DNA of 64,000 nt, from positions 124,001-188,000 of the forward strand of contig NZ_AUBA01000006.1 in the NCBI RefSeq assembly GCF_000429005.1, in the 5' to 3' direction. The stretch comes from Novosphingobium acidiphilum DSM 19966 (GTDB lineage Bacteria; Pseudomonadota; Alphaproteobacteria; Sphingomonadales; Sphingomonadaceae). The notes beneath the pieces are model-generated. The model was not told where the DNA came from. It was given only the letters and a program-made list of their open reading frames with translations, and made no database searches. How positions within the stretch are numbered: the first letter of the stretch is position 1; the number at the start of each line of letters is the position of its first letter. The translations under genes and the position numbers were made by a program. Below are positions 27,634 through 35,969 of this stretch, one piece after another.

Positions 27634-28556
27634 CGTTCACTCCAATCAAGGACCATTTTCAGACAATCGGGATCGTCAAACGCCTGCGGATAGGCCTCGG
27701 CGGCTTGCGCGGCGGGGCGCACGTGGCTGATCAGCCCGTCAAGGCGCAACGCGCCCTGCGCGATCAGCGCGGTGGTCGCGGTGATATCAGCCGGGGTGAA
27801 TTCGGCCGAAATGCGCAGCCGCGCTTCACGCATGAACGCCGCGGGAAACGCGAACGACAGCCGGTCGTAGAACCCGGCCAGCACGATTTCGCCGCCTTTG
27901 CCCAGGCGCGGGATCAGCATATCGAGCACATCGCCCGCGCCGCTTGCGTCGCAGATCGTGCGATAATCGCGCCGATCATCGCTGGCGGGGTCGATCACGG
28001 TATAGCCTGCGCCATCGCGCCGCGCCGGGTTGGTTTCCCACACCATGGGGGCAGGGGCACCGGTGGCGATCACCAGCCGCGCGATCAGGCGGCCCAGAAT
28101 GCCATGGCCCACAATCAGTTCGGGCGCCGCGCCGCCGGCCACTGCGTGGCGCGCGGTCGCAGCAAGGGCAAGCAGGATGCCATCGCGACCCAGTGCCTCG
28201 TCGATCGGCATCGCCCTTGCGGCGGGCAGGACAACGGTCCGCGCGCTGCCGCCAAACAGGCCGCGTGCATCGCGATAGCAATTGGCGCCGGGCACAAACA
28301 CCCATTGGCCCAGCCGGTCGCGCACTTCGGCACCGGCATCGACGATGCGGCCAACCGATTCGTAGCCTGGCACCAGCGGGTAACCCATGCCGGGGAAACT
28401 GGGCATCCGCCCGGTCCACAGCAGCTTTTCGGTGCCCGACGAAATCCCGCTCCAGTCGATGTCGATCCGCACGTCGCCGGGGCCCATCGGGTTCAGCACG
28501 AGCTGACGCAGGGCAAGCCGTTCCGGCGCTTCCATGATGACCGCCATCGCGTTCAC
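27630..28556 (-). CDS. bchC: Bacteriochlorophyllide a dehydrogenase BchC
   Basis: 308 aa, a zinc-less medium-chain dehydrogenase that oxidises the 3-hydroxyethyl group to 3-acetyl. Typical N-terminus (PMGPGDVRIDIDWSGISSGTEKLLW) and nucleotide site VGHGILGRL. The open frame reaches 28610, but I choose the GTG at 28556: it has GGGGGA 7 nt upstream, and the resulting start (MNAMAVI) aligns with Rhodobacter BchC. This also leaves the perfect PpsR operator at 28605-28622 about 50 nt upstream, where it makes sense. Confidence 0.9.
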   Translation of the reverse strand: MNAMAVIMEAPERLALRQLVLNPMGPGDVRIDIDWSGISSGTEKLLWTGRMPSFPGMGYPLVPGYESVGRIVDAGAEVRDRLGQWVFVPGANCYRDARGLFGGSARTVVLPAARAMPIDEALGRDGILLALAATARHAVAGGAAPELIVGHGILGRLIARLVIATGAPAPMVWETNPARRDGAGYTVIDPASDDRRDYRTICDASGAGDVLDMLIPRLGKGGEIVLAGFYDRLSFAFPAAFMREARLRISAEFTPADITATTALIAQGALRLDGLISHVRPAAQAAEAYPQAFDDPDCLKMVLDWSER

Positions 28557-28604
28557 ATGCACATCCCCCGAGTCAGGAAGTTCCGACCGAACCCCGTTCA
28601 TCAC

Positions 28605-28622
28605 TGTCACTTTATCTGGACA
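28605..28622. promoter_or_regulatory. Perfect PpsR operator upstream of bchC
   Basis: TGT(C)N10(G)ACA with the full consensus, between the crtF stop and bchC. Expected to repress bchCXYZ-puf under oxygen through PpsR. The sequence match is exact; binding is inferred. Confidence 0.85.
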
Positions 28623-28630
28623 TCAACCAA

Positions 28631-28648
28631 TGTCAAGAATGTTGGACC
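28631..28648. promoter_or_regulatory. Second, weaker PpsR-like site near bchC
   Basis: TGT(C)N10(G)ACC, one mismatch from consensus, 8 nt from the perfect site and only 6 nt beyond the crtF stop. A pair at this spacing would allow cooperative tetramer binding, as described for CrtJ/PpsR. Confidence 0.6.
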
Positions 28649-28654
28649 GTGCGG

Positions 28655-29779
28655 TCAACGCGTGGCGACAATGGCGCGTGCGGTCAGCGGGACAGAGGTG
28701 TTCAACAGGCGCGATCGTGCAAATCCGGCATCGCGCAGCATGGCCCGGATCTGGTCCGGACTGCGCGGCCTGCCCGATCCCATCGCCAGCAAATAGAAGC
28801 CGAAATACGCATCGCCGGCGGGTTGTGCGCCGGGCGTTTGCGCCATCGGCTCGGCAATGAACAGCGTGCCGCCCGGGGGCAGTGCCGCGTGGATCGCGCG
28901 CAGCAGGACCATCGCCGCGCCATCGTCATGATCGTGCAGAACGCGGATCAGGGTGATCACGTCAAACCCCCGGGGCAGCGCATCGACCAGAAAATTGCCC
29001 CCGTGCAGCGTCACCCGTCCGGACATCCCGGCCTGGTCGAGTCGCACGTGCGCCCGTGCGCAGACCGCCGGCAGGTCGAACAACCCCAAATCGAGCGCGG
29101 GCACCCGCGCGCCGACCGTGGCCACAAACGCGCCTTCGCCGCCGCCGACATCAAGCAGCCTGCGATGGCGATGAAACTTATAAGAATCAATTGCCTGTGC
29201 CGCAACGAGGGGCTGCGAAGCGGCCATCAGTGCCGAATAGGCGGTAACGGCCGCCGGGTCGCCGCTGCCCGGCGACTCGGCATAACGCCACAGATCGGAC
29301 AGCGCCCCACCGCCGCCGCCGCGCCGCAACAGCGCCACCGGATCGGCCAGATCGGTGTAGAGCAGGTGGTGGTGGGCGACCATTTCGGCAATGCCGCGAT
29401 TGCCCAGCAGGGCCGCTCCATCCGCGCCCAGTGCCCAGTGTGTGCCCAGCGGCTGGATCAGTCCAAGCGCCGCGCCCGCACGCAACAGACAGCGCGCGCC
29501 GTGCGTCGGCAACATGCAGCGCGCTGCCACGGTTTCGGTGTCGAGCGGTCCGTCGGCCAGCAATTCCAGCAGTTTCACTTCGATGCACGCCGCCAGGATC
29601 TGCGAATAGGTAAACCCCGCCACCAGATCGAACAGCGCGCGTGCGCGCCGTCGTGCCACCGGCCGGGTCAGCGCAAAGCGCGAAGCAAAGCGCTGAAACG
29701 CGGGGCTGGACAGCACGCCGTTGCGCCAGGCGATCCAGCGGCCCCGCCAGCCGTGGTCAGAAAATTTGTACGATTGCAT
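28655..29779 (-). CDS. crtF: Demethylspheroidene O-methyltransferase
   Basis: 374 aa SAM-dependent methyltransferase of the plant-OMT type that methylates the 1-hydroxyl of carotenoids of the spheroidene/spirilloxanthin route. N-terminal family block RRRARALFDLVAGFTYSQ, SAM site LLDVGGGEGAF, and the catalytic-region helix IRVLHDHDD. The ATG at 29779 stands 1 nt from a perfect PpsR operator, leaving almost no untranslated leader. Upstream of bchC on the same strand. Confidence 0.92.
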   Translation of the reverse strand: MQSYKFSDHGWRGRWIAWRNGVLSSPAFQRFASRFALTRPVARRRARALFDLVAGFTYSQILAACIEVKLLELLADGPLDTETVAARCMLPTHGARCLLRAGAALGLIQPLGTHWALGADGAALLGNRGIAEMVAHHHLLYTDLADPVALLRRGGGGGALSDLWRYAESPGSGDPAAVTAYSALMAASQPLVAAQAIDSYKFHRHRRLLDVGGGEGAFVATVGARVPALDLGLFDLPAVCARAHVRLDQAGMSGRVTLHGGNFLVDALPRGFDVITLIRVLHDHDDGAAMVLLRAIHAALPPGGTLFIAEPMAQTPGAQPAGDAYFGFYLLAMGSGRPRSPDQIRAMLRDAGFARSRLLNTSVPLTARAIVATR

Positions 29780-29780
29780 G

Positions 29781-29798
29781 TGTCAATTCTATTGGACA
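29781..29798. promoter_or_regulatory. Perfect PpsR operator between crtF and crtD
   Basis: TGT(C)N10(G)ACA, exact consensus and part of a longer TGTGTC...GACACA palindrome. It sits between the divergent carotenoid genes crtF and crtD, in a 58-nt gap, and can control both. Confidence 0.87.
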
Positions 29799-29837
29799 CA
29801 TGATAGCCTTCCGTCAACGACAAGGATGCCGGTGCCA

Positions 29838-31400
29838 ATGAATGAACGCGTGGTCGTGATCGGGGCGGGGATAGGCGGGCTGGTCAGCGCCGCCCTGCTG
29901 GCCGCGCGCGGCTGCGATGTCACCGTGGTCGAGGCGGCAAACGGCCCGGGCGGCAAATTGCGCAGTGTCATGGTGGATGGCGAAGCGATCGACGGCGGAC
30001 CCACGGTCTTTACAATGCGCGACGTGTTTGCCGCGATTTTCGAGGCCTGCGGTGCGTCGCTTGACGATCACCTGACCTTGCGTCCGGCAACCATCCTGGC
30101 CCGCCATGCCTGGGGCGAGGACCGGCTTGACCTGTTTGCCGATCCGTCTGCCAGCGAAGTGGCGATCGGCGATTTTGCCGGCGCCGATGCCGTGCGCGGA
30201 TATCGCGCGTTCCGGGCAGAGGCAAAACGCATTTTCGATGCGCTTGATCGTCCGTTTCTGCAACGCAGCCAGACCAATCCGATCACGCTTGGCTGGCGCA
30301 TGGGGCTGCAAGGCTTTCCCGATTATTGCACGTTGCGGCCCTATACCTCGCTGTGGCGCGCGCTCGGCGGCTATTTTGCCGATCCGCGCCTGCGCCAGCT
30401 GTTCGGGCGCTATGCCACGTATTGCGGGTCGTCCCCGTTCAAGGCCCCGGCCACGCTGATGCTGATCGCGCATGTCGAAGCCAGCGGGGTGTGGCTGGTC
30501 GACGGCGGCATGCACCGGCTGGCGCTGGCGCTGGAGTCGCTGGGGCGCAGTTGCGGCGTATCATTCCGGTATGGCGCGCGCGTGTCCGAAATTGTGGTGG
30601 ACCACGGACGCGCGCGCGGCGTGACCTTGCAGACCGGCGAACGGATCATGGCCGCCTCGGTGGTGTGCAACGCCGATCCCGGGGCGATCGGCGCGGGCCT
30701 GTTCGGCCAGGCCGCGGCGCATGCAACCGCGCGCGTCGATCCGTCACGCCGATCGCTGGGCGCGCTGGTGTGGACCGCGCGGGCGCGCACCGGCGGATTT
30801 CCGCTGGTGCGGCACAATGTATTCTTTTCCGACGATTATCCGGCGGAATTTGCAGCGCTTGGCGCCAATCGGCTGGCCGGGGCGCCCAGCGTCTATGTCT
30901 GCGCACAGGATCGCGAGGTGGCCGTGCCCGAGCCATTGTCGGGGCGCGAAGGCTACGAACGGCTTCAGATCATAGTCAATGCGCCGCCCACGGGCGACGG
31001 TACCGGATTGACCCCGGCGGAGATGGCGACATGCACACGGCAAATGCTGGACAGGGTTTCGCACGGGGGGCTTTCCCTCGAACTGGCGCCAACGACAGTG
31101 CTGACGACACCGGCCGGTTTCGACAGCCTGTGTCCGTCGACGGGTGGAGCCCTTTATGGACCGGCCTCGCACGGGTGGGCGGCCTCCTTCCGCCGGCAGG
31201 GCAGCCGGACGAGGATCCCTGGGCTTTACTGCGCGGGCGGCAGCACACACCCTGGCGCGGGGGTCCCGATGGCCGCGCTGTCCGGACGCCTGGCCGCCGA
31301 ATGCCTGCTGTCGGACCGTGTTTCGATGTCGCAGTCCCGTCGCAGGGCTATGCCTGGTGGTATATCGACGCGACCAGTGCAGACGGTGCTTACGGGCTGA
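29838..31400 (+). CDS. crtD: 1-hydroxycarotenoid 3,4-desaturase
   Basis: 520 aa FAD-dependent desaturase of the CrtI family. N-terminal dinucleotide motif IGAGIGGLVSAALLAARG at about residues 8-25, then the C-terminal signature GLYCAGGSTHPGAGVPMAALSG. The start at 29838 has AAGGA 11 nt upstream; the ATG at 29826 has it too close. The last about 30 codons, after GRLAAECLL, run through the start of crtC in another frame (100-nt overlap) and look unlike a conserved end. Confidence 0.93.
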   Translation: MNERVVVIGAGIGGLVSAALLAARGCDVTVVEAANGPGGKLRSVMVDGEAIDGGPTVFTMRDVFAAIFEACGASLDDHLTLRPATILARHAWGEDRLDLFADPSASEVAIGDFAGADAVRGYRAFRAEAKRIFDALDRPFLQRSQTNPITLGWRMGLQGFPDYCTLRPYTSLWRALGGYFADPRLRQLFGRYATYCGSSPFKAPATLMLIAHVEASGVWLVDGGMHRLALALESLGRSCGVSFRYGARVSEIVVDHGRARGVTLQTGERIMAASVVCNADPGAIGAGLFGQAAAHATARVDPSRRSLGALVWTARARTGGFPLVRHNVFFSDDYPAEFAALGANRLAGAPSVYVCAQDREVAVPEPLSGREGYERLQIIVNAPPTGDGTGLTPAEMATCTRQMLDRVSHGGLSLELAPTTVLTTPAGFDSLCPSTGGALYGPASHGWAASFRRQGSRTRIPGLYCAGGSTHPGAGVPMAALSGRLAAECLLSDRVSMSQSRRRAMPGGISTRPVQTVLTG

Positions 31401-32233
31401 CCATCATCGCCTTTGTCGGCAGCGTGTTTTCGCCCTATTACAAGTTTAGCGGGCGGCGCCATCCCGACAACCATTGTGCCATCAATGTCTCGCTCAATGG
31501 CCCGCGCGGGTCCGCCTGGGCCATGACCGAACGCCCGTCCACCCGTGTCGATCGCTCGGCCAGCCATTTCAGCGTCGGGCCCAGCGCGATGCGCTGGGAT
31601 GGCGAAGCGCTGGTGATCGACATCGCCGAAATTTCGGCACCGCTGCCCTACAAAGTGCGCGGGCGGGTGCGGGTGATCCCCGAAATGATCGGCAGCACCG
31701 CCTTTGCACTGGACCCCGCAGCGCGCCATCGCTGGCATCCGGTCGCGCCGCGCGCGCATGTCGAGGTGGAAATGACCCATCCCGGCATCGGCTGGTCGGG
31801 GCCAGGCTATTTCGATTCGAATTTCGGTGATGAACCGCTCGAAGACGGGTTCAACGACTGGCACTGGTCGCGGGCCCACCTGCGCGACGATGTCGCGGTG
31901 CTGTACGAGGGAAAGCGGCGCGATGGCACGCCGTTCGATCTGGCGCTGCGGATGGACCGGCTGGGCAATTGGCACGATGTGATCCAGCCCGCGCCTGCCG
32001 CGCTGCCGCGCACCGGCTGGCTGGTCAAACGTGCCACGCGCGCAGATGCCGGATCGACCCCGCGGGTGATCAAGACCTGGATCGACGCGCCATTCTATGC
32101 CCGGTCAAAGCTGGCGACGCGGCTTTATGGCGAAAATGTCCATGCCGTGCACGAAAGCCTGTCGCTCGGCCGTTTCCGGTCACCGGTCGTGCAGTCGATG
32201 CTCCCCTACCGGATGCCGCGCATCGTCTGGTAG
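31301..32233 (+). CDS. crtC: Carotenoid 1,2-hydratase
   Basis: 310 aa CrtC hydratase that adds water to the psi end of neurosporene/lycopene-type carotenoids. Recognisable blocks are WWYIDATS, FVGSVFSPYYK, HCAINVSLNG, and the central GYFDSNFGDEPLEDGFNDWHW. The ATG at 31301 is the only reasonable in-frame start before the conserved region and lies inside the end of crtD. With CrtD and CrtF this points to hydroxylated or methoxylated carotenoids such as spirilloxanthin derivatives. Confidence 0.92.
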   Translation: MPAVGPCFDVAVPSQGYAWWYIDATSADGAYGLTIIAFVGSVFSPYYKFSGRRHPDNHCAINVSLNGPRGSAWAMTERPSTRVDRSASHFSVGPSAMRWDGEALVIDIAEISAPLPYKVRGRVRVIPEMIGSTAFALDPAARHRWHPVAPRAHVEVEMTHPGIGWSGPGYFDSNFGDEPLEDGFNDWHWSRAHLRDDVAVLYEGKRRDGTPFDLALRMDRLGNWHDVIQPAPAALPRTGWLVKRATRADAGSTPRVIKTWIDAPFYARSKLATRLYGENVHAVHESLSLGRFRSPVVQSMLPYRMPRIVW

Positions 32234-32359
32234 CGGGGCTTTTTTCGCCTTGTCCTTGGCGATTTCGCGATTGACCGACACCAGTTGCCAGATGCCGAAC
32301 GACATCGCCGGCACGACACAGACCGCCATGTCGAACACGCTGAACATTGACCCGTTCAT
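32180..32359 (-). CDS. Small single-span membrane protein downstream of bchO
   Basis: 59 aa: about 30 N-terminal residues with one hydrophobic span (MFSVFDMAVCVVPAMSFGIW), followed by a charged tail (NREIAKDKAKKAP). The ATG overlaps the bchO stop (GGATGA) and has CAGGAGATA just upstream, which supports real coupled translation. The 3' end overlaps the end of crtC on the opposite strand by 54 nt. I do not recognise a named family. An assembly, stability or chlorophyll-chelatase role is only suggested by the location. Confidence 0.65.
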   Translation of the reverse strand: MNGSMFSVFDMAVCVVPAMSFGIWQLVSVNREIAKDKAKKAPLPDDARHPVGEHRLHDR

Positions 32360-33240
32360 CCGCATATCTCCTGTACAAATTCCTCGATCATGTCCGCGAT
32401 GGATTGCGGATCTTCTTCATGCGCAAGATGCCCCAGATCGGGCAGGGGCACCAGCTGAGCCCTGGGGATCAGGGCCGCGGCCTCGCGCGCATTGGCCAGC
32501 GCAATCGCGGCATCGGCCTCGCCATGGATCAGCAGCATCGGCGCCGATACTTTGGGCAGGTCGCGGTGCAGCGCGGCCAGGTTCCAGTCGGCCATCATCG
32601 TGATCGCGCCGGCGCAATGCCCCGAAGTGGCAAACAGCGCTTCGTAACAGGCGATCCCGCTGGCATCGATGGTTGATCCCGTGCTGCGCGCCAGAAAGCG
32701 CGCGGTTTCACCCGGTATACGCGCCATCTGCGCGAACAGATGCGGCGCCAGCGGATTGACGAACAGCATGCGCGCCAATTGCGGAAACAATGCGCCGGCC
32801 AGGCCCGGTATCGGCAATAGCGCCGCGCCAATCCCGACCAGCGCGCGCGGCTGGGCAATGCCGTCGAGCCCCATGCGCAAGGCGATGGCGGTGCCCGCGG
32901 AATGCCCCACCACGATCTGCGGGCGCACCTCCATGGCGGCCATCAGTTCGCCCAGCGCATGCGCCATGGCGGCCATCGACAGGCCGGTCGCCGGGCGGCC
33001 CCGGGTAAAGCCATGCCCGGGCAGGTCGGGCACGATCACGCGGAACCGCATGGCCAGCAACGGGGCCAGATCGCGCCAGCTGTGCGTGGCGGCACCAGTG
33101 CCGTGCAGCAGCAGCATGACCGGCGCGGTGTCCGGCCCGAAGGTCTGCACATGCCAGCGCAGGCGTCCGGCCAGGACAAACCGGCTGTGACCGCGATGGG
33201 GCCAGTTGCGTCCTTCGATCGCCCAGCGCGGGTCGGTCAT
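32356..33240 (-). CDS. bchO: BchO alpha/beta-hydrolase, Mg-chelatase accessory
   Basis: 294 aa alpha/beta hydrolase: oxyanion region LLLHGTGAATHSW, nucleophile elbow VVGHSAGTA (Ser), C-terminal acid in HGEADAAI and His in LGHLAHEE. Always found with bchID; its substrate is not established, though a link to Mg chelation has been proposed. Start and bchD stop overlap (ATGA). Confidence 0.92.
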   Translation of the reverse strand: MTDPRWAIEGRNWPHRGHSRFVLAGRLRWHVQTFGPDTAPVMLLLHGTGAATHSWRDLAPLLAMRFRVIVPDLPGHGFTRGRPATGLSMAAMAHALGELMAAMEVRPQIVVGHSAGTAIALRMGLDGIAQPRALVGIGAALLPIPGLAGALFPQLARMLFVNPLAPHLFAQMARIPGETARFLARSTGSTIDASGIACYEALFATSGHCAGAITMMADWNLAALHRDLPKVSAPMLLIHGEADAAIALANAREAAALIPRAQLVPLPDLGHLAHEEDPQSIADMIEEFVQEICG

Positions 33241-34946
33241 CCCCTTTGCCCGCGGCTGATCGCGGCGTGCATCGCGGTTGCGTCGGCCTGGGGCAGGGGC
33301 AGATAGCGCGCCCCCATGGCCGCCGCGAGCGCTGCCCCTTCGGGCCGGGGGCGGGCCGAGGTGTCGACAAAGGCCACGCCGATCCCGGTCATGCGGATCG
33401 CGCGTGCGGCCGACAACGCATCGGTTTCGGCCTGGCTGCGTACCGCGCGGCCATCGACGGCAATGTTGGCGCGCCCGTCGGTCAGAACGATCAGATAGGG
33501 CGTGCGCCCGCGCGTGCGCGCCGCCTCGGCCAGTTCGCGCGCGGCGTTCAGCCCGGCGGCCAGCGGCGTGCCGCCACCGCCCGGCAATTCGGCCAGCATG
33601 CGCCGGGCCCGCGTCAACGAACGGGTGGGCGGCAGCACCAATTCGGCCGTGGTGCCGCGAAACGCGACCAGTGCGACATGCGCGCGTTTGACATAGGCTT
33701 CTGCCAGCAACAGCTCGACCGCACCTTTGGCCTCGGCCAGCCGCGCAACGGCGGCCGAGCCCGAGGCGTCGACCGCAAAGATGGTCAGCACTTCGGTACG
33801 GGTTTCGAACCGGCGCACGCGCAGATCATCCCGGCGGATCGCCACGCGGTCACCGGCGCCACGCAGTGTCTGCCACGGTGCCGCCGCACGCAACGTGTCG
33901 ATCAGGCTGAGCCGTCGGCCGCCCCCGGGGGTGCCGGCCAGCGTGCCCTTGGGCCGGCCGCGTTGCGCCGATTTGCGCCGTTCGCCGCGTCCGCGCTGGT
34001 TGGTGGTGCGCCCGCGCCGTGCGGCTCCGTCGGCAATGCGCGCCAGCACATCCTTGGGCAACGCGGCCAGCGCGGCTTCGAGCACGAGGTCGTCGACCGG
34101 GGCGGGTTCGCCGGCTTGGTCGTCGCCGCTGTCGGTTTCGGGCGGTGGGGGTGGCAGATCCGGCTCGGGCGCTGCTTCGGGCGGGGCGGGCGGTATGCGC
34201 GTGGCGCGCGGCGCCAGCACCATGCGCGCGGCAAAGGCCAGATCGCCCCGGGTGATCGCATCGCGCCCGTGCGCGTGCGCAAGCGCGCGTGCGGTGCGCC
34301 AGGCAAACAGGACTCCGCGCGCTGAATCCACGCCCAGCGCGGCGGCAGTCGTGGCCAGCATCGTCATGGCGTCGTCCACAGGCACTACAGCGTCGGGTTC
34401 GCAGGGCAAAGCTGCGCGCGGCGCGCGGGGGTCGGCATCGGTCAGGTCGATCCAGAAGGCCACCCGTTCGGCAAGCGCCGGGGCACAACGCTCGTCAGGC
34501 TCGATCCCGTCATCCAGCGCCACCAGCACGAATTGCGCCGGCGCGCGCAAGGTCGCGCCATCGCGTTCAACCACCAGTTCGCCGGTGTCGATCACCGCAG
34601 CGATCCGCCCGGCCATCGCGTCGGACAGGCGCTCTGCCATCGGCACCACGACCATTCCGCCATGCGCCTCGGCCAGGAGGCCGATGCGCGTAACCGGCTT
34701 GCCCAGCGCCAGGGTTGCGGTCAGATCGATCCCGCCGAGCAGGCGTTCGTCATCGATGTGCGACGGCACGCGGCGCGCAGGGGCGCCCGGGGGCAGCGCC
34801 TGGTGCAGATCGTGCAGCAGTTCGGCACGCAGATCGTTGCCGCCACGCACGATCATGCCGCCCAGCCGCGGATCGATCGCGCAAAGCCGTGCCGCGATCA
34901 GCGCATCGCCGATCGGATCGCAGCCTTGCGGATCGATCGCGTTCAC
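33237..34946 (-). CDS. bchD: Magnesium chelatase subunit D
   Basis: 569 aa. A degenerate AAA+ N-terminal half without a good P-loop, a Pro/acid-rich linker (about 245-285), then a von Willebrand A integrin-I domain with the MIDAS motif DASGS. BchD forms the ring with BchI that drives Mg insertion by BchH. Starts with GTG in an overlap with the bchI stop. Confidence 0.95.
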   Translation of the reverse strand: MNAIDPQGCDPIGDALIAARLCAIDPRLGGMIVRGGNDLRAELLHDLHQALPPGAPARRVPSHIDDERLLGGIDLTATLALGKPVTRIGLLAEAHGGMVVVPMAERLSDAMAGRIAAVIDTGELVVERDGATLRAPAQFVLVALDDGIEPDERCAPALAERVAFWIDLTDADPRAPRAALPCEPDAVVPVDDAMTMLATTAAALGVDSARGVLFAWRTARALAHAHGRDAITRGDLAFAARMVLAPRATRIPPAPPEAAPEPDLPPPPPETDSGDDQAGEPAPVDDLVLEAALAALPKDVLARIADGAARRGRTTNQRGRGERRKSAQRGRPKGTLAGTPGGGRRLSLIDTLRAAAPWQTLRGAGDRVAIRRDDLRVRRFETRTEVLTIFAVDASGSAAVARLAEAKGAVELLLAEAYVKRAHVALVAFRGTTAELVLPPTRSLTRARRMLAELPGGGGTPLAAGLNAARELAEAARTRGRTPYLIVLTDGRANIAVDGRAVRSQAETDALSAARAIRMTGIGVAFVDTSARPRPEGAALAAAMGARYLPLPQADATAMHAAISRGQRG

Positions 34947-35920
34947 ACCGCCAGTTCCTCCAGCGCGCGTTCGATCCGCACGGTCGATCCGGTTTCGTCG
35001 AGCACATTGCGGCGCAGCCGGTGGCGCAACGCCATCGGCGCGACCGTGGCGAGGTGGCGTGGCGAAACCACCTGGTCACCGTCAAGCGCTGCCAGCGCGC
35101 GTGCGGTGCGCATCAGCGTCAGTTCGCCGCGCAGCCCGTCGGCACCCACGGTCATGCACAGCCGCGATGCCAGTGTCAGCACCGCATCGGGGATCACCAC
35201 GTCGGGCAATGCGGCACGCGCGCGGGCCAGTTTTTTCAAGGTCTTGCGCTCTTCTCGGCGCCACAATTCGGTAAAGGCCTCGGGCGTGCGTTCAAACGCG
35301 TCGCAGCGTTTGAGAATTTCCACCCGCTGTTTGAGATCCTGCGGCGTGCGCACTTCGACCGACAGGCCGAACCGGTCGAGCAATTGCGGGCGCAATTCGC
35401 CCTCTTCGGGATTGCCGCTGCCGACCAGCACAAACCGCGCCGGGTGGCGCACGCTCAGCCCTTCGCGTTCGACCACGTTTTCGCCCGATGCGGCAACATC
35501 GAGCAGCAGGTCGACAATATGGTCTTCAAGCAGATTGACTTCGTCGATGTACAAAAACCCGCCGTTGGCGCGCGCCAGCAGACCGGGCTCGAACGCCTTG
35601 ATCCCCGCACCCAGCGCGCGTTCCAGATCGAGCGCGCCGACCACGCGATCCTCGGTCGCGCCCAGCGGCAGATCGACAAACGGCACCGCCATCGTTGCGC
35701 CGGCTTTCGCTGCGGGCGCATCCGGGCCCTGATAGCCGCCTTGCGATGCGGGAATCGGCGGCAGCAGTGCGGCCAGCGCGCGCACCGCGGTTGATTTTCC
35801 GGTGCCGCGATCGCCAAATACCATGACCCCGCCAATGCGCGCGTCAACCGCCGCGATCAGCAAGGCCCGTTTCATTTCGTCCTGGCCGACGATTGCGGAA
35901 AAGGGGAAGGACACGCGCAC
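34943..35920 (-). CDS. bchI: Magnesium chelatase ATPase subunit I
   Basis: About 325 aa AAA+ ATPase: Walker A GDRGTGKST, Walker B GFLYIDEVNLL, sensor region VGSGNPEEGELRPQLLDRFG. The open frame extends to 36091 through tspO, but the conserved start is SFPFSAIVGQDEMK; GTG at 35920 or 35914 are the candidates. Neither has a clear ribosome site, and the 34-bp double PpsR operator begins 8 nt upstream, so a leaderless or near-leaderless message is likely. Confidence 0.94.
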   Translation of the reverse strand: MRVSFPFSAIVGQDEMKRALLIAAVDARIGGVMVFGDRGTGKSTAVRALAALLPPIPASQGGYQGPDAPAAKAGATMAVPFVDLPLGATEDRVVGALDLERALGAGIKAFEPGLLARANGGFLYIDEVNLLEDHIVDLLLDVAASGENVVEREGLSVRHPARFVLVGSGNPEEGELRPQLLDRFGLSVEVRTPQDLKQRVEILKRCDAFERTPEAFTELWRREERKTLKKLARARAALPDVVIPDAVLTLASRLCMTVGADGLRGELTLMRTARALAALDGDQVVSPRHLATVAPMALRHRLRRNVLDETGSTVRIERALEELAV

Positions 35921-35928
35921 CCGATGTG

Positions 35929-35962
35929 TGTAACACGCGTTGGACGTTCCGCAAGATGGACA
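35929..35962. promoter_or_regulatory. Double PpsR operator between bchI and tspO (TGT-N12-ACGT-N12-ACA)
   Basis: The same 34-bp architecture as at 2262-2295: TGT-N12-ACG at 35929-35946 and CGT-N12-ACA at 35945-35962, sharing the central ACGT. It fills 34 of the 49 nt between the bchI GTG (35920) and the tspO ATG (35970). The N12 segments differ from those near bchF, so this is not a duplicated region; only the PpsR-contact bases are kept. Confidence 0.75.
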
Positions 35963-35969
35963 TGACACA

